Shown: positions 1 through 7,821 of the stretch, one piece after another
Position numbering within the stretch: position 1 is the first letter of the stretch
Layout: every line of letters begins with the position of its first letter
Assembly: GCA_036518955.1 (NCBI GenBank)
Contig: DATDMG010000177.1
Span: forward strand, 1 to 25,984
DNA: 25,984 nucleotides
Direction of reading: 5' to 3'
From: DATDMG01 sp036518955
GTDB taxonomy: Bacteria > Actinomycetota > Actinomycetes > Actinomycetales > Kineosporiaceae
The notes under the pieces: model-generated
Databases searched by the model: none
The model's input: the letters and a program-made list of their open reading frames with translations, nothing else
What the model was told of the DNA's origin: nothing
Position numbers and translations under genes: made by a program

Positions 1-1
1 C

Positions 2-1852
2 GTGCGATGGGGGGTCCCGCTGGTCACCGCCGTCGGCGACCTCGCCGCGGCGGTCACCCTCGGTGTCCTGGTGCTGGCGGCGGTGGCGCTCCCGGTGCGA
101 CCACCCGCCCCTCAGGCCGGCCCGCAGGCCGTGCCCGCAGCGTTGCGCCTGGTCACCGGGGCCGCCGCGGTGTGGACGCTGGCGTCTGCGCTCCGGCTGG
201 TGCTGCAGTACGCGCAGGCCTCCGGGACGCCGCTCGCCGATCCGGCCTTCGGGCGGCAGCTCGCCGGGTTCGTCGCGGACACGGACGCCGGCCGTGGCCT
301 GCTGCTGACCGTCGCGCTGGCCGCCGTGACGACCGTGATCGCTGCTGGGGCGCGCTCGCCGGGAGCGTTGGGGCTGCTGGTGCTGCTCGGGTTGGTCGCC
401 CTGGTGCCGCCGTCCTTGGCCGGGCACGCCGCCGGGTCCGGGGATCACGAGACCGCGGTCACCAGCCTCGGTCTGCACCTGCTCGGCGTGAGCGTGTGGG
501 TCGGCGGGCTGGCCGGCGTCGTCCTGCTTCGGGGCCGGCTGGGCGACGCGCTGCCCGAGGTGGTGCGCCGGTACTCCGCGCTCGCCGGGTGGTCGTTCCT
601 GCTCGTCGGCGGCTCGGGGCTGATCAACGCCGCGATCCGGGTGCCCCGACTGGATGGGCTGGCGACCCGCTACGGCCTGCTGCTGGCGCTGAAGGCGGCC
701 GCCTTCGCCGTCCTCGGGGTCGCCGGTGCACTGCAGCGACGACGCACCCTTCCCGTCCTGGACGCCGGGGCTGCCGGCCCGTTCGCCCGTCTCGCCGCCG
801 GAGAGGTCGCGGTGATGGGGACGACGCTGGGACTGGCGGCCGCCCTGGGTGCCAGCCCGCCACCGTCCCCAGGCCGCCGAGCGTTGCCGACGCTCGCCGA
901 ATCCGTGACCGGGTACGCCCTGCCCCCGCAGCCCACACCGGCCCGCTGGCTCACCGAGTGGCAGCCCGACCTGCTCTGGGTGCTGGCCGCCGCACTGGCC
1001 GCAGGGCTGTACCTCGCCGGTGTGCGCCGGTTGCGGTCCCGCGGAGACGCCTGGTCGCCGCTGCGGACCGTGAGTTGGCTCGCCGGGGTCGCCCTGCTGG
1101 TCTACGTCACCTCGGGTCCGCCGGCGGTCTACGGCCGCGTGCTGTTCAGCGCCCACATGGTCGGTCACATGACGCTGAGCATGGTGGTGCCGGTCCTGCT
1201 GGTGCTCGGGGCGCCGGTCACCCTCGCGTTCCGTGCGCTCGCCCGGCGCCGGGACGGCAGCCGCGGGCCGCGGGAGTGGCTGCTCGCGATGGTCGAGTCG
1301 CGGTATGCGCGGCTGCTGTCCTTCCCCCCGGTGGCGGCGTTCCTGTTCGCCGGCAGCCTGGTCTTCTTCTACTTCTCGCCGCTGTTCGGCCTGGCCCTGC
1401 GCACGCACGTCGGCCACGAACTGATGCACGCCCACTTCCTGTTCGCCGGGTACCTGTTCGCCTGGGTCCTGATCGGTACGGACCCGGGGCCGTACCGGGT
1501 GAGCCAGCCGCTGCGGCTCATCACGCTGCTGGTGGCGATGGCGTTCCACGCCTTCTTCGGGGTGGCCCTGCTGTCGGGCAGCACGGTCCTCCAACCCGGC
1601 TACTTCGGTGGGCTGGGCCGGACCTGGGGAACGTCCCTGCTGGCCGACCAGCGCGCCGGGGGTGGGGTGGCGTGGGGGATCGGCGACGTCCCCGCCATCG
1701 TGCTGGCCGTGATCATCGCCGTCCAGTGGGCGATGAGCGACGACCGGGAGGCGCGGCGCCGCGACCGGGCCGCCGACCGGGACGGCGACGCCGAGCTCAC
1801 CGCCTACAACGCGATGCTCGCCCGGCTGGCCGAGCAGGACCGCCGTCCCTGA
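2..1852 (+). CDS. CopD / CtaG fusion: copper resistance and cytochrome c oxidase assembly membrane protein (5' end cut off)
   Basis: Integral membrane protein. The N-terminal half (about residues 1-300) has the hydrophobic segments of a CopD copper-transport domain. The C-terminal half (about 320-590) is a Caa3_CtaG domain, the family that helps insert copper into cytochrome c oxidase. Many membrane segments are visible. His-rich motifs fit CtaG: FSAHMVGHM near residue 383 and HVGHELMHAHF near 469. The charged tail after about 575 should be cytoplasmic. The frame is already open at the first base, and homologues of this actinobacterial fusion usually have one more N-terminal hydrophobic stretch. 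The GTG at base 2 is therefore probably internal and the gene is truncated by the window edge. The CopD/CtaG fusion is well known in Actinobacteria. The family call is firm; the exact substrate is inferred. Confidence 0.88.
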   Translation: MRWGVPLVTAVGDLAAAVTLGVLVLAAVALPVRPPAPQAGPQAVPAALRLVTGAAAVWTLASALRLVLQYAQASGTPLADPAFGRQLAGFVADTDAGRGLLLTVALAAVTTVIAAGARSPGALGLLVLLGLVALVPPSLAGHAAGSGDHETAVTSLGLHLLGVSVWVGGLAGVVLLRGRLGDALPEVVRRYSALAGWSFLLVGGSGLINAAIRVPRLDGLATRYGLLLALKAAAFAVLGVAGALQRRRTLPVLDAGAAGPFARLAAGEVAVMGTTLGLAAALGASPPPSPGRRALPTLAESVTGYALPPQPTPARWLTEWQPDLLWVLAAALAAGLYLAGVRRLRSRGDAWSPLRTVSWLAGVALLVYVTSGPPAVYGRVLFSAHMVGHMTLSMVVPVLLVLGAPVTLAFRALARRRDGSRGPREWLLAMVESRYARLLSFPPVAAFLFAGSLVFFYFSPLFGLALRTHVGHELMHAHFLFAGYLFAWVLIGTDPGPYRVSQPLRLITLLVAMAFHAFFGVALLSGSTVLQPGYFGGLGRTWGTSLLADQRAGGGVAWGIGDVPAIVLAVIIAVQWAMSDDREARRRDRAADRDGDAELTAYNAMLARLAEQDRRP

Positions 1853-1909
1853 TCGACCCCGGCCACGCCGGCGCGGGCGAGGTGTCGGTGGGCGTGATAC
1901 CTGTGGTTC

Positions 1910-4003
1910 ATGACCCTAGGCACGCGCCCCGTCCACGAGCTGCCCGAGCCTGCCACGCCGTTCCACGACCTGGACCGCTACCTGGCGCTGCCGCGCCTGT
2001 CCGGGCTCGTGCTCTCGCCGGCCGGCGACCGGCTCGTCACCGTGGTGAGCGCCCTCGACCCCGAGCGGTCCGGGTACGTCACCGCGTTGTGGGAGGTCGA
2101 CCCGGCGGGCGAACGGCCCGCCCGGCGCCTCACCCGCAGCGCGAAGGGTGAGCAGAACGCGGCCTTCCTGCCCGGTGGTGACCTGCTGTTCGTGTCGACC
2201 CGCCCGGACCAGGAGGCCAAGCGGGCCGGTGACGATCCTCGGCCCGCGCTGTGGGTGCTGCCCGAGGGGGGCGGCGAGGCGCGGGTCGTCGCGAGCCGGC
2301 CGGGCGGGATCAGCGGCGTGGCCGTCGCGCGCGACGAGGGCACCGTCGTCCTGGTGTCGCCGACCATGCCGTCGGCGGCCGGCGCGGACGACGACGAGAA
2401 GGCGCGCACCCGCCGCAAGGAGGGCAAGGTGACGGCCATCCTGCACCAGACGTATCCGATCCGGTTCTGGGACCACGACCTCGGCCCCGACGAGCCGCGG
2501 CTGCTGGCCGGGCACGTGCCGGCGGTGGTCGAGGCGGGGGTCGACCCGCTCGAACGGGGTCGGGTGGCGCTCCGCGACCTCACGCCCGCGCCCGGGCGGG
2601 CCCTGCACGAGGCGCGACTCGACGTCAGCCCCGACGGTTCGCGGGTCGTCACCACCTGGGCCGTCGCCGAGCCGGGCGGCAGCGTGCGCAGCACCCTGGT
2701 GGCGATCGACACGGCGACCGGGCATCGGGTGGTCCTGGTCGACGATCCGCAGAACGAGTACTCCGAGCCGGCGTTCTCGCCCGACGGGCGGCGGGTCGCC
2801 GCCGTGGCCGAGGCCCGCACGACGCCCACTCGGCCGCCGGTACGGCGGCTCGTGGTGATCGATCCGGGTCTGGCAGAGGTTCGCGGTGTGGCCGAGAGCT
2901 GGGACCGCTGGCCCGGATCCCCGGTCTGGGGGGCCGACGGCCGTTCCCTCTTCGTCACCGCCGACGAGGGTGGGCGCTCGCCGATCTTCCGGGTCGACCT
3001 GGGCGCCGTTCCCGGTGACGACACCGTGACGCGACTCTGCCTCGACGACGGCGCCTACACCGACGTCCGGGTCAGCCCCGACGGCGCCTGGGTCTATGCG
3101 CTGCGCAGCGCGGTCGACGCTCCGCCGGCACCCGTCCGCCTCGACGCCCGCACGCCGGGGCTTCCCCAGCCGCTGCCCGCGCCGGCGTCGGCCCCGGCCC
3201 TACCCGGCAGCCTGACCGAGGTCACCGCCACCGCCGACGACGGCACCCGGCTGCGCAGCTGGCTGGTGCTGCCGGCGGGAGCGAGCGACCGAGCACCGGC
3301 GCCGCTCCTGTTGTGGGTGCACGGCGGCCCGCTGATGTCCTGGAACAGCTGGTCCTGGCGCTGGAATCCGTGGCTGATGGCTGCCGCAGGCTACGCCGTC
3401 CTGCTTCCCGACCCCGCGCTGTCCACCGGGTACGGCGACGCGTTCGTCTCCCGGGGGTGGGGGGCCTGGGGCAGTGCGCCCTACCTCGACCTGATGGCCC
3501 TGACCGACGCGGCGGAGAAGCGGCCTGACGTCGACGCCGAGCGAACCGCCGTGATGGGCGGATCCTTCGGTGGCTACATGGCCAACTGGATCGCCGGGCA
3601 CACCGACCGTTTCCGTGGGATCGTCTCGCACGCCGGCCTCTGGGCGCTCGATCAGATGGGCCCGACCACCGACGCCGCCTACTACTGGGCTCGGGAGCTG
3701 TCCGCCGAGATGGTGCTGGCGAACAGCCCGCACCGCTTCGTCGACGAGATCCGCACACCGATGCTGGTCATCCACGGCGACCGGGACTACCGGGTGCCGA
3801 TCGGCGAGGCACTGCGGCTGTGGTGGGAGCTCAACGCCAGGTCCGGAGAGGTCGTCACCCCGCACCGCTTCCTGTACTTCCCGACCGAGAACCACTGGGT
3901 GGTCGCCCCGCAGCACGCCAAGCTCTGGTACCAGACGGTGCTGGCGTTCCTCGCGGTCACCGTGCACGACCGGCCTTGGGAGGTGCCGGAGCTCCTGCGT
4001 TGA
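1910..4003 (+). CDS. S9 family peptidase (prolyl oligopeptidase / acylaminoacyl-peptidase type)
   Basis: Serine peptidase of 697 aa. An N-terminal beta-propeller (about residues 25-420) carries repeated SPDG-type blade motifs. A C-terminal alpha/beta-hydrolase domain follows (about 435-690). The catalytic triad is visible: Ser552 in GGSFGGYM, Asp626 in HGDRDYRVP and His662 in ENHW. There is no signal peptide, so the enzyme should be cytoplasmic, cleaving short peptides or acylated N-termini. The ATG at 1910 has no clear Shine-Dalgarno sequence, so it may be translated from a leaderless or nearly leaderless mRNA. It lies 57 bp after the CopD/CtaG gene on the same strand. A strong hairpin follows the stop. 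Domain and residue assignments are well supported; substrate preference is not determined. Confidence 0.92.
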   Translation: MTLGTRPVHELPEPATPFHDLDRYLALPRLSGLVLSPAGDRLVTVVSALDPERSGYVTALWEVDPAGERPARRLTRSAKGEQNAAFLPGGDLLFVSTRPDQEAKRAGDDPRPALWVLPEGGGEARVVASRPGGISGVAVARDEGTVVLVSPTMPSAAGADDDEKARTRRKEGKVTAILHQTYPIRFWDHDLGPDEPRLLAGHVPAVVEAGVDPLERGRVALRDLTPAPGRALHEARLDVSPDGSRVVTTWAVAEPGGSVRSTLVAIDTATGHRVVLVDDPQNEYSEPAFSPDGRRVAAVAEARTTPTRPPVRRLVVIDPGLAEVRGVAESWDRWPGSPVWGADGRSLFVTADEGGRSPIFRVDLGAVPGDDTVTRLCLDDGAYTDVRVSPDGAWVYALRSAVDAPPAPVRLDARTPGLPQPLPAPASAPALPGSLTEVTATADDGTRLRSWLVLPAGASDRAPAPLLLWVHGGPLMSWNSWSWRWNPWLMAAAGYAVLLPDPALSTGYGDAFVSRGWGAWGSAPYLDLMALTDAAEKRPDVDAERTAVMGGSFGGYMANWIAGHTDRFRGIVSHAGLWALDQMGPTTDAAYYWARELSAEMVLANSPHRFVDEIRTPMLVIHGDRDYRVPIGEALRLWWELNARSGEVVTPHRFLYFPTENHWVVAPQHAKLWYQTVLAFLAVTVHDRPWEVPELLR

Positions 4004-4035
4004 GATCCGAAGTGGACGTTGGGATCCGGCGTGGA

Positions 4036-4067
4036 ACAGGGCCCGGACGCCGTTGTCCGAGCCCTGT
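4036..4067. terminator. Strong hairpin between convergent genes, likely bidirectional terminator
   Basis: A 13-bp stem with one mismatch (ACAGGGCCCGGAC paired with GTCCGAGCCCTGT) and a 6-nt loop lies 32 bp after the S9 peptidase stop and on the downstream side of the convergent acyl-CoA dehydrogenase. There is no U tract, which is usual in high-GC actinobacteria. The remaining bases to 4206 show nothing else. Confidence 0.7.
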
Positions 4068-4206
4068 CCGGTGAGACGGATGATGCCGAACTTCCCGCCC
4101 CCGCGGAAGGTCTTTGGCGGGGCGACCCGGGCGACGTCACCGCAGCGGCGGCTCGTTCCCGGCGTCGGCGACGGACGAACGGGCCCTTCGCTCTTCTCGA
4201 CCCCGA

Positions 4207-6069
4207 TCAGAAAGCGCTCTCGTCGACCTCCATGAGCGTGTTGTCGGTGGACTCCGCGATCAGCCGCTCGGCGCCGAGCCTCGGCAGCACGTTCCGGGCG
4301 AAGAACTGCGCGGCGGCGATCTTGCCCTGGTAGAACGCCTTCTCCCGGGCGGGCAGGGCCTCGCCGCCCTCGAGCAGCGCCGAGGCCGCGACGTCCGCGC
4401 CCCGCAGCAGCAGCCAACCGATCACCAGGTCGCCGGCCGCCATCAGCAACCGGGTGGTGTTCTGGCCGACCTTGTAGACGTTCCGCGGGTCGCCGCCGGA
4501 CGCCGGGTCCGTCGCCACCAGGGTGCCGATCATCCAGGTGACGATGCCCTGGACGTCGTCCAGCGCCTTGCCCAGGAGCTCACGCTCGGCGGCGAGCCGT
4601 TCGTCCACCGGGTCGGACTTGACGAACTGGACGATCTGGTTGGCCAACCAGCCCAGCGCGACGCCCTTGTCCCGCACGATCTTCCGGAAGAAGAAGTCCA
4701 TTCCCTGGATGGCGGTCGTGCCCTCGTAGAGGGTGTCGATCTTCGCGTCCCGGACGTACTGCTCGATCGGGTAGTCCGCCAGGAAGCCGGAGCCGCCGAA
4801 GGTCTGCAGGCTCTCGGTGCCGAGCAGCACCCACGAGCGCTCCGACCCCACGCCCTTGACGATCGGCAGGAGCAGGTCGTTGACCCGCTCCTCCATCACG
4901 TCGTGGCCGCCCTCGGACTCCGCCGCCCAGGTGAGGTCCTCGTGGCTGGCGGTGTAGAGGACGAGCGCACGCATGCCCTCCGCGTACGCCTTCTGCAGCA
5001 TCAGCGAGCGGCGGACGTCGGGGTGGTGCGTGATCGTGACGCGGCGCGCGGTCTTGTCGGTCATCTGGGTCAGGTCCGGCCCCTGGACGCGCTCCTTGGC
5101 GTACTCCAGCGCGTTCAGGTAGCCGGTCGACAGGGTGGCGATCGCCTTGGTGCCGACGAACATCCGGGCGTTCTCGATGACGTGGAACATCTGCTTGATG
5201 CCGTCGTGGACGTCGCCGACCAGGGTGCCGATCGCGGGGATCCCGTCGACCTCGCTGAACCTCAGCTCGCAGGTCGTGGAGACCTTCAGACCCATCTTCT
5301 TCTCGAGGTTGGTGACGAAGACGCCGTTGCGCTCGCCGAGCTCGCCCGTCTCCAGGTCGACGTGGTGCTTGGACAGGGCGAAGAGGGAGAGCCCCTTGGT
5401 GCCGGGACCGGCGCCCTCGGGCCGGGCCAGCACCAGGTGCACGATGTTCTCGAAGAGGTCGTCGGCCTCGGCCGAGGTGATGAAGCGCTTGACGCCGGTG
5501 ATCTGCCAGCGCCCGTCGGGGAGCTGGACGGCCTTCGTCGTGCCGGCTCCCACGTCCGATCCGGCGTCCGGCTCGGTGAGCACCATCGTGCAGCCCCACT
5601 TGCGCTGGACCATAAGCTGCGCAAGGCGCTTCTGCTGGGCGTTGCCGAGCTTGTGGAGGATGTGCGCGAAGGCGAACCCGGACGCGAACATGTGGATCGC
5701 CGGGTTGGCGCCGAGGACCATCTCGTTCATCGCCCAGCGAAGGCTGGGTGGTGCCAGGGTTCCCCCCAACTCGTGCGGGACGTCGATCGCCCAGAACCCG
5801 GCGTCCAGGAAGGCCCGGTAGGCCTGCTTGAAGCTCTCCGGCAGCCGGACCTCGTGGGTGGCGGGGTCGAAGACGGGCGGGTTGCGGTCCGAGTCCGGCA
5901 GGGAGGGGGCGAGGTCGTCGGTGGCGAGCCGGGCCATCTCGGCCAGCATGTACCGGGCGGTCTCGGCGTCCAGATCCGAATAGGACCCCTGTCCGAGGAT
6001 CTTGTCGCGGCCCAGCACCTCGAACAGGTTGAACTCGATGTCGCGCAGGTTGTGCTTGTAGTGGCTCAT
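4207..6069 (-). CDS. Acyl-CoA dehydrogenase, FadE5-like
   Basis: FAD-dependent acyl-CoA dehydrogenase of 620 aa, catalysing the first step of fatty acid beta-oxidation. The N-terminus (MSHYKHNLRDIEFNLFEVLG) and the length are those of the mycobacterial FadE5 class, which is about 611 aa and has an extra C-terminal segment beyond the classic 380-aa fold. The FAD/substrate region contains TEPDAGSDVG near residue 165. Glu449 in the YEGTTAIQ motif matches the catalytic base of the family (Glu376 in MCAD). The ATG at 6069 is preceded by GAGAGG with good spacing. A paired palindromic element lies about 95-135 bp upstream and suggests repressor control. It is probably a single-gene transcript. Chain-length specificity cannot be read from sequence. 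Confidence 0.93.
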   Translation of the reverse strand: MSHYKHNLRDIEFNLFEVLGRDKILGQGSYSDLDAETARYMLAEMARLATDDLAPSLPDSDRNPPVFDPATHEVRLPESFKQAYRAFLDAGFWAIDVPHELGGTLAPPSLRWAMNEMVLGANPAIHMFASGFAFAHILHKLGNAQQKRLAQLMVQRKWGCTMVLTEPDAGSDVGAGTTKAVQLPDGRWQITGVKRFITSAEADDLFENIVHLVLARPEGAGPGTKGLSLFALSKHHVDLETGELGERNGVFVTNLEKKMGLKVSTTCELRFSEVDGIPAIGTLVGDVHDGIKQMFHVIENARMFVGTKAIATLSTGYLNALEYAKERVQGPDLTQMTDKTARRVTITHHPDVRRSLMLQKAYAEGMRALVLYTASHEDLTWAAESEGGHDVMEERVNDLLLPIVKGVGSERSWVLLGTESLQTFGGSGFLADYPIEQYVRDAKIDTLYEGTTAIQGMDFFFRKIVRDKGVALGWLANQIVQFVKSDPVDERLAAERELLGKALDDVQGIVTWMIGTLVATDPASGGDPRNVYKVGQNTTRLLMAAGDLVIGWLLLRGADVAASALLEGGEALPAREKAFYQGKIAAAQFFARNVLPRLGAERLIAESTDNTLMEVDESAF

Positions 6070-6162
6070 GCCGGACCTCTCGTCACGGGCTGGCTCGGGG
6101 CCAAGGCGGGTGGGGCAGGGGGACTGGGCCGGTGGACGGGCTGATCAGGGGAAGCGTCGCCG

Positions 6163-6204
6163 GGTTACTCGGCGGTAGCTTGATGATGCTACTGGTCAGT
6201 AACC
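6163..6204. promoter_or_regulatory. Tandem operator-like palindromes upstream of the acyl-CoA dehydrogenase
   Basis: Two related 14-bp imperfect palindromes, TTACTCGGCGGTAG (6165-6178) and CTACTGGTCAGTAA (6189-6202), have centres 24 bp apart. The outer ends are also inverted repeats of each other (GGTTACT and AGTAACC). The form, TAC plus six bases plus GTA, resembles TetR-family operators found near fatty-acid degradation genes. A possible -10 for the minus strand, TAGCAT (6191-6186), lies at the inner edge of the second palindrome, so a bound repressor would block it. The regulator is not identified. The rest of 6070-6389 holds the leader of the following gene. Confidence 0.55.
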
Positions 6205-6270
6205 AACGCAAGCCCGGCAGGAGGCCAAACCTCGACCGGGGTGGTGGGGCAGGGATCCGCGGCCCTTCTG

Positions 6271-6298
6271 GATCAGTCCTGCTGATCTCGGCAGGAGA
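6271..6298 (+). promoter_or_regulatory. Overlapping inverted repeats upstream of the first GH26-like gene
   Basis: GATCAG and CTGATC (5-nt loop) overlap TCCTGC and GCAGGA (8-nt loop), so two mutually exclusive small hairpins can form. They lie 92-119 bp upstream of the GTG start. A TANNNT -10 candidate, TACCAT, is at 6326-6331, so the repeats would be upstream of transcription and act in DNA rather than RNA. A c-di-AMP (ydaO) riboswitch, common ahead of actinobacterial cell-wall hydrolases, was looked for and not seen. Confidence 0.25.
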
Positions 6299-6389
6299 TC
6301 GGCGACGGCGTCACCCGGTCGCGGGTACCATCTGCGCGGGGGCGGCAGGTCGTCGACGCGATCCGGGCGGCAGGGCAGGAAGGAACGGG

Positions 6390-7619
6390 GTGGCCAGCAG
6401 GGGCGCGCGGGCGGCGTTCTCCGGGGGTGTGGTGGCGGTGGCCCTGCTGGGGGTCGTCGCGTCCACGGTCCATGCCGCGCCGGGCCGCACGCATCCGCTC
6501 TCCGGTGCGGCCAGGCCCTCGGCGAACCCGGCGGCGAATCCGGCCCTGTCCGGGCTGGGTGACTCGGAGCTCATGGGTCTGGCGGCGATCGCAGGGGCCG
6601 GCCTCGAGGTCCGGCATGTGATGAAGGTGAAGGGGCCGGACCCCTCGATCGACCTGGGGCGGGCCGCCGGCCCCTCGGCGGCCCCGGCCGCCGGCGGCCC
6701 GCCGCCGGCGCCCACCTCCGCCGGGGCGGTGGCCGGCATTCCGGTGGCGTGGCACTCCGGTGCCGCCGGGGAGGCGGCGGTGAGCGGCGCCTTCGGCGGC
6801 TGGCGGGGCAAGCCGCTGCAGATCATGGGCACCTGGTCGGACACCACGCACGAGGCCCAGCGGGACGTCGACTCGCTGTACCGCTACGCCGACTGGGACG
6901 GTGACCTGGACATCGCGATCGGGGCGCTGGTCTCGGGGGAGAGTTGGTCGGCCGCGGCGTCCGGTGCGTATCTCGACCGGTGGACCCACGCCGTCCGGAC
7001 GATCCGGGCCCAGCGCTCCGGCCACCGCGGTGTCGCCTACATCCGCTTCGCCCACGAGATGACCGGCGACTGGTTCCCCTGGAAGGTCACCTCCGCTGAC
7101 GCCTCCGACTTCAAGCGGGCGTGGCGGCTCTTCGCCGGGATGCTGCGGCGCGAGTATCCGCAGGCCAGGCTGGTGTTCTCGCCCAACGACGGCAGCGCGA
7201 CCGACGCCGGCGTCGACCAAATCTGGCCTGGTGACGACGTCGTGGACGTCGTCGGCCCGGACTCGTACGACGGCTACCCGAACAAGACCAGCCAGTCCCT
7301 GTGGGACGACTGGATCGACTCGACCCGGAACGGCCCGATGGGCCTGGGGGCCTGGCGCCGGTTCGCGACCGACCACGGCAAGCCGATGTCGCTCCCCGAG
7401 TGGGGGCTGCGCAACCAGGACAACCCCTTCTACATCACCAAGATGCACCAGTTCCTCGCCGAGTGCGCCCCCCGGCCGGGCGACGCGAGCCTGGCCGGCA
7501 AGTGCATCTACGACATCTACTTCAATATCGCCAACGGCGGGAACAACGGATTCATGATCTACGGGGGCCCCAATCCGGACGCGGCCTCCAGGTATCGCGG
7601 TCTGCTGTGGGGTAGCTGA
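6390..7619 (+). CDS. Secreted GH26-like glycoside hydrolase, copy 1
   Basis: The start is GTG 6390 (409 aa). It has AGGAAGGA (6377-6384) five bases upstream and is directly followed by a signal peptide: basic residues, then a hydrophobic run ending VHA near residue 28. The same frame stays open further upstream, but that part has no protein-like character. After a Pro/Ala-rich linker, a (beta/alpha)8-type domain covers about residues 115-405. GH26 landmarks are visible: the acid/base Glu223 in RFAHEMTGDW and the probable nucleophile Glu337 in LPEWGL. GH26 enzymes are mostly beta-mannanases, with some xylanases and lichenases, so the substrate is open. It should be secreted. The next gene is a clear paralogue. 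Confidence 0.78.
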   Translation: MASRGARAAFSGGVVAVALLGVVASTVHAAPGRTHPLSGAARPSANPAANPALSGLGDSELMGLAAIAGAGLEVRHVMKVKGPDPSIDLGRAAGPSAAPAAGGPPPAPTSAGAVAGIPVAWHSGAAGEAAVSGAFGGWRGKPLQIMGTWSDTTHEAQRDVDSLYRYADWDGDLDIAIGALVSGESWSAAASGAYLDRWTHAVRTIRAQRSGHRGVAYIRFAHEMTGDWFPWKVTSADASDFKRAWRLFAGMLRREYPQARLVFSPNDGSATDAGVDQIWPGDDVVDVVGPDSYDGYPNKTSQSLWDDWIDSTRNGPMGLGAWRRFATDHGKPMSLPEWGLRNQDNPFYITKMHQFLAECAPRPGDASLAGKCIYDIYFNIANGGNNGFMIYGGPNPDAASRYRGLLWGS

Positions 7620-7649
7620 CCGTCGGCTGGCATTCGGTACGGATAGGGA

Positions 7650-7671
7650 CAGGTCAACCTCAGGTCAACCC
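7650..7671 (+). promoter_or_regulatory. 11-bp tandem direct repeat between the two GH26-like genes
   Basis: CAGGTCAACCT is followed immediately by CAGGTCAACCC. An 11-bp period (one helical turn) is typical of OmpR/PhoB-class response regulator sites, and the core GTCAACC resembles a PHO-box half site. A -10 candidate, TACCTT (7717-7722), is 45 bp further on, so the repeats fit an activator position for the second hydrolase. Identity of the regulator is inference only. Confidence 0.4.
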
Positions 7672-7821
7672 TGGGGTAGTCGGTCCGTCCGGAGCACCCG
7701 ACGTCACTGCCGGTGCTACCTTTCGTGCTGCGTGATGAACGGCTCATGTGCTGTTCACCCTGCGTGACATCGACTCGCCGGATCCGGGTGATCCGTTGTG
7801 CGGCTGGGAGGGGGATCGCAG

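Noticed and set aside
3200..4417. 405-codon minus-strand frame over the S9 peptidase 3' end
   Set aside because: It is an antisense shadow that crosses the terminator hairpin and has no domain features.
4114..6144. 676-codon plus-strand open frame
   Set aside because: It is the antisense shadow of the acyl-CoA dehydrogenase and has no domain features.
6132..6389. N-terminal extension of the first GH26-like protein
   Set aside because: It lacks a ribosome binding site and protein-like composition, while GTG 6390 has a good ribosome binding site followed by a signal peptide.
6205..6389. Possible c-di-AMP riboswitch ahead of the GH26-like gene
   Set aside because: The conserved ydaO-type core was not found, and the hairpins lie upstream of the likely transcription start.
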